DNA from: Dipylidium caninum
Taxonomy: Eukaryota > Platyhelminthes > Cestoda > Cyclophyllidea > Dipylidiidae
Reading direction: 5' to 3'
Assembly (NCBI GenBank): GCA_017562135.1
Contig: QEYB01001522.1
Location: 62,001 to 126,000 of the forward strand
Length of the DNA: 64,000 bases
Shown here: positions 63,001 to 64,000 of the stretch, piece after piece
Layout: each line of letters begins with the position of its first letter
Position numbering within the stretch: position 1 is the first letter of the stretch
Position numbers and translations under genes: made by a program
The notes under the pieces: generated by a model
What the model was told of the DNA's origin: nothing
Database searches by the model: none
Seen by the model: only the letters and a program-made list of their open reading frames with translations

Positions 63001-64000
63001 CCAAATGAAGAGTCCACAGCCCCGACTGTGACTCGTTAGAGAGAGTGAGAAGAAATGAGCATTCGCTCGCATTCGCGCCTAGAAGAGATGCGTATGCAGA
63101 TCACGTTGCGAACGCAATGGACATTATCAGCATTATTAAATATGACGATTGGTTAAAGAGCGAGGGAGGCGGATGAAAATCCGTAGAATTAAGGAAAATG
63201 GCTAAAGCTTAAAATGTACAGGGTTGGCAAAACAATCTTGCATCTGCGCGAACCGACTATAGTTTTGTTATCTCTTGGTAAAATAAACGATTTCTCACAA
63301 TACAAAAGGCCGAATTATAAGGAGTAACTCACTCTCATCGGAATGAGGTAACGAAATATGGTAATATCGGTGATATGGTTTAGCAGTTGCCAAAGATTGA
63401 CCGCCATCTGTTGAGAGGACTTCACCTAAGTGAAGTGAACGACTCCAAAAGACGCCCAAATGACTGCTAAGCACCAAGAGATGTGCAAACGTCATCCCGT
63501 CCAAATCCACACCTTTGAATGCCAGCTCGGGGTGAGAGTAATTCCAAAAGAGAAGTGGAGTGGGAGAGTCGTTCAATGACGATAGGGTGATAACTTCGGC
63601 TTCAAGTTCATCCACCGAAGCCTAAAATATTGTTTAAATTAACAACTGCTTAAAATCCATTAGTGGTGCTTCTTTAGGTGAAAGAAAGTTTTTATGTGAA
63701 AAAATGAGAAAGTATACACTGATGCATGCTTGTAAATGAACGATACTAAATAATCACCTTCTGTTGCTAATATTGACGTTAACGGGGCAAGAAGAAAGTT
63801 GACATGGATGGGGGTAGAGAGAAAAGTGTGAGATCTTACAAGGGGCAGTGACGACTGATCGCGGATGATGGGTGCAGCAATAGGTTTACAAAGAAGGGTT
63901 TGTCTCGTGCGATTATTGACGCAGAGAAGGGGTTCGATGGTGACTGTGATAACGCCGTGGGGAGCTACGAGGTGGAGACGCACGGCGAGACAGCAAACTA
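60038..64000 (-). CDS. VPS13B: VPS13B-like bridge lipid-transfer protein, C-terminal part
   Basis: Five exons, phases closing exactly: 63840 to beyond 64000, 63333-63621, 61671-63078, 60689-61120, 60038-60557. The gene runs off the right edge, so only roughly the last 900 residues are present. The ATG_C-type VPS13 C-terminal region is clear: HYISQVLIRAGLVLGGLELI, then NPACLVTSFAQGVWDLL and LVSLMKHTTG. Next comes SVTGLASSIARNLHELSLDT, then GVGRGIVGLVTKPLAGVADL. The SVTxLASSxARNxxxLSLD spacing fits VPS13B better than VPS13A/C/D. VPS13 proteins are rod-like channels moving phospholipid between membranes, and VPS13B acts at the Golgi and endosomes. The GLSELGVSLLSG helix is followed by a Pro/Ser-rich insert absent from the human protein as I remember it. 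Gene order with the FERM and myosin genes is tandem, without overlap. Confidence 0.88.

Noticed and set aside
1..64000. Mobile elements, CRISPR arrays, operons, rRNA
   Set aside because: No reverse transcriptase, transposase, terminal repeats, spacer arrays or ribosomal sequence was recognised on either strand.

Overview
This is a eukaryotic nuclear window from a metazoan, most likely a flatworm and perhaps a tapeworm. Every recognisable gene is an animal gene split into many short exons: an ANKRD11/12 homologue, MCM9, a secreted frizzled-related protein, a class XV unconventional myosin, a FERM protein and VPS13B. The standard genetic code is used, genes are spaced about 5-10 kb apart, and introns run from 28 nt to about 3.5 kb. 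The flatworm assignment is inference from compact gene structure and very short introns, not from a diagnostic marker. Nothing prokaryotic is present: no operons, CRISPR arrays or insertion sequences.

Layout. 440-724 (+) is the last exon of an unidentified gene entering from the left. 2715-8054 (+) is an ANKRD11/12-like gene, convergent with MCM9 (8406-12836, -). MCM9 is divergent from a secreted frizzled-related gene (16289-23530, +), which is in turn convergent with a large class XV myosin gene (23901-45488, -). Upstream of the myosin on the same strand lie a divergent FERM-domain gene (48682-54964, -) and the 3' part of VPS13B (60038 to beyond 64000, -). Gene-free stretches over 300 bp are 725-2714, 12837-16288, 45489-48681 and 54965-60037, plus the longer introns.

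The genes do not form one pathway. They cover chromatin regulation (ANKRD11/12), recombination repair (MCM9), extracellular Wnt modulation (sFRP), actin-based transport or protrusion (myosin XV), cortical membrane linkage (FERM) and bulk lipid transfer (VPS13B). I found no undescribed multi-gene system. The main observations concern gene structure. The myosin motor has four introns of only 28-41 nt. The ANKRD gene has two GC-AG introns. Four exons between 4.6 and 10.9 kb each carry one surplus base, although the exon chains I could close elsewhere do so in phase. The sFRP frizzled domain is split by a large insert, and MCM9 has an altered ATPase sensor-1 segment.

Exon boundaries were read by eye from splice motifs, reading phase and remembered family homology. 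No alignment was run.
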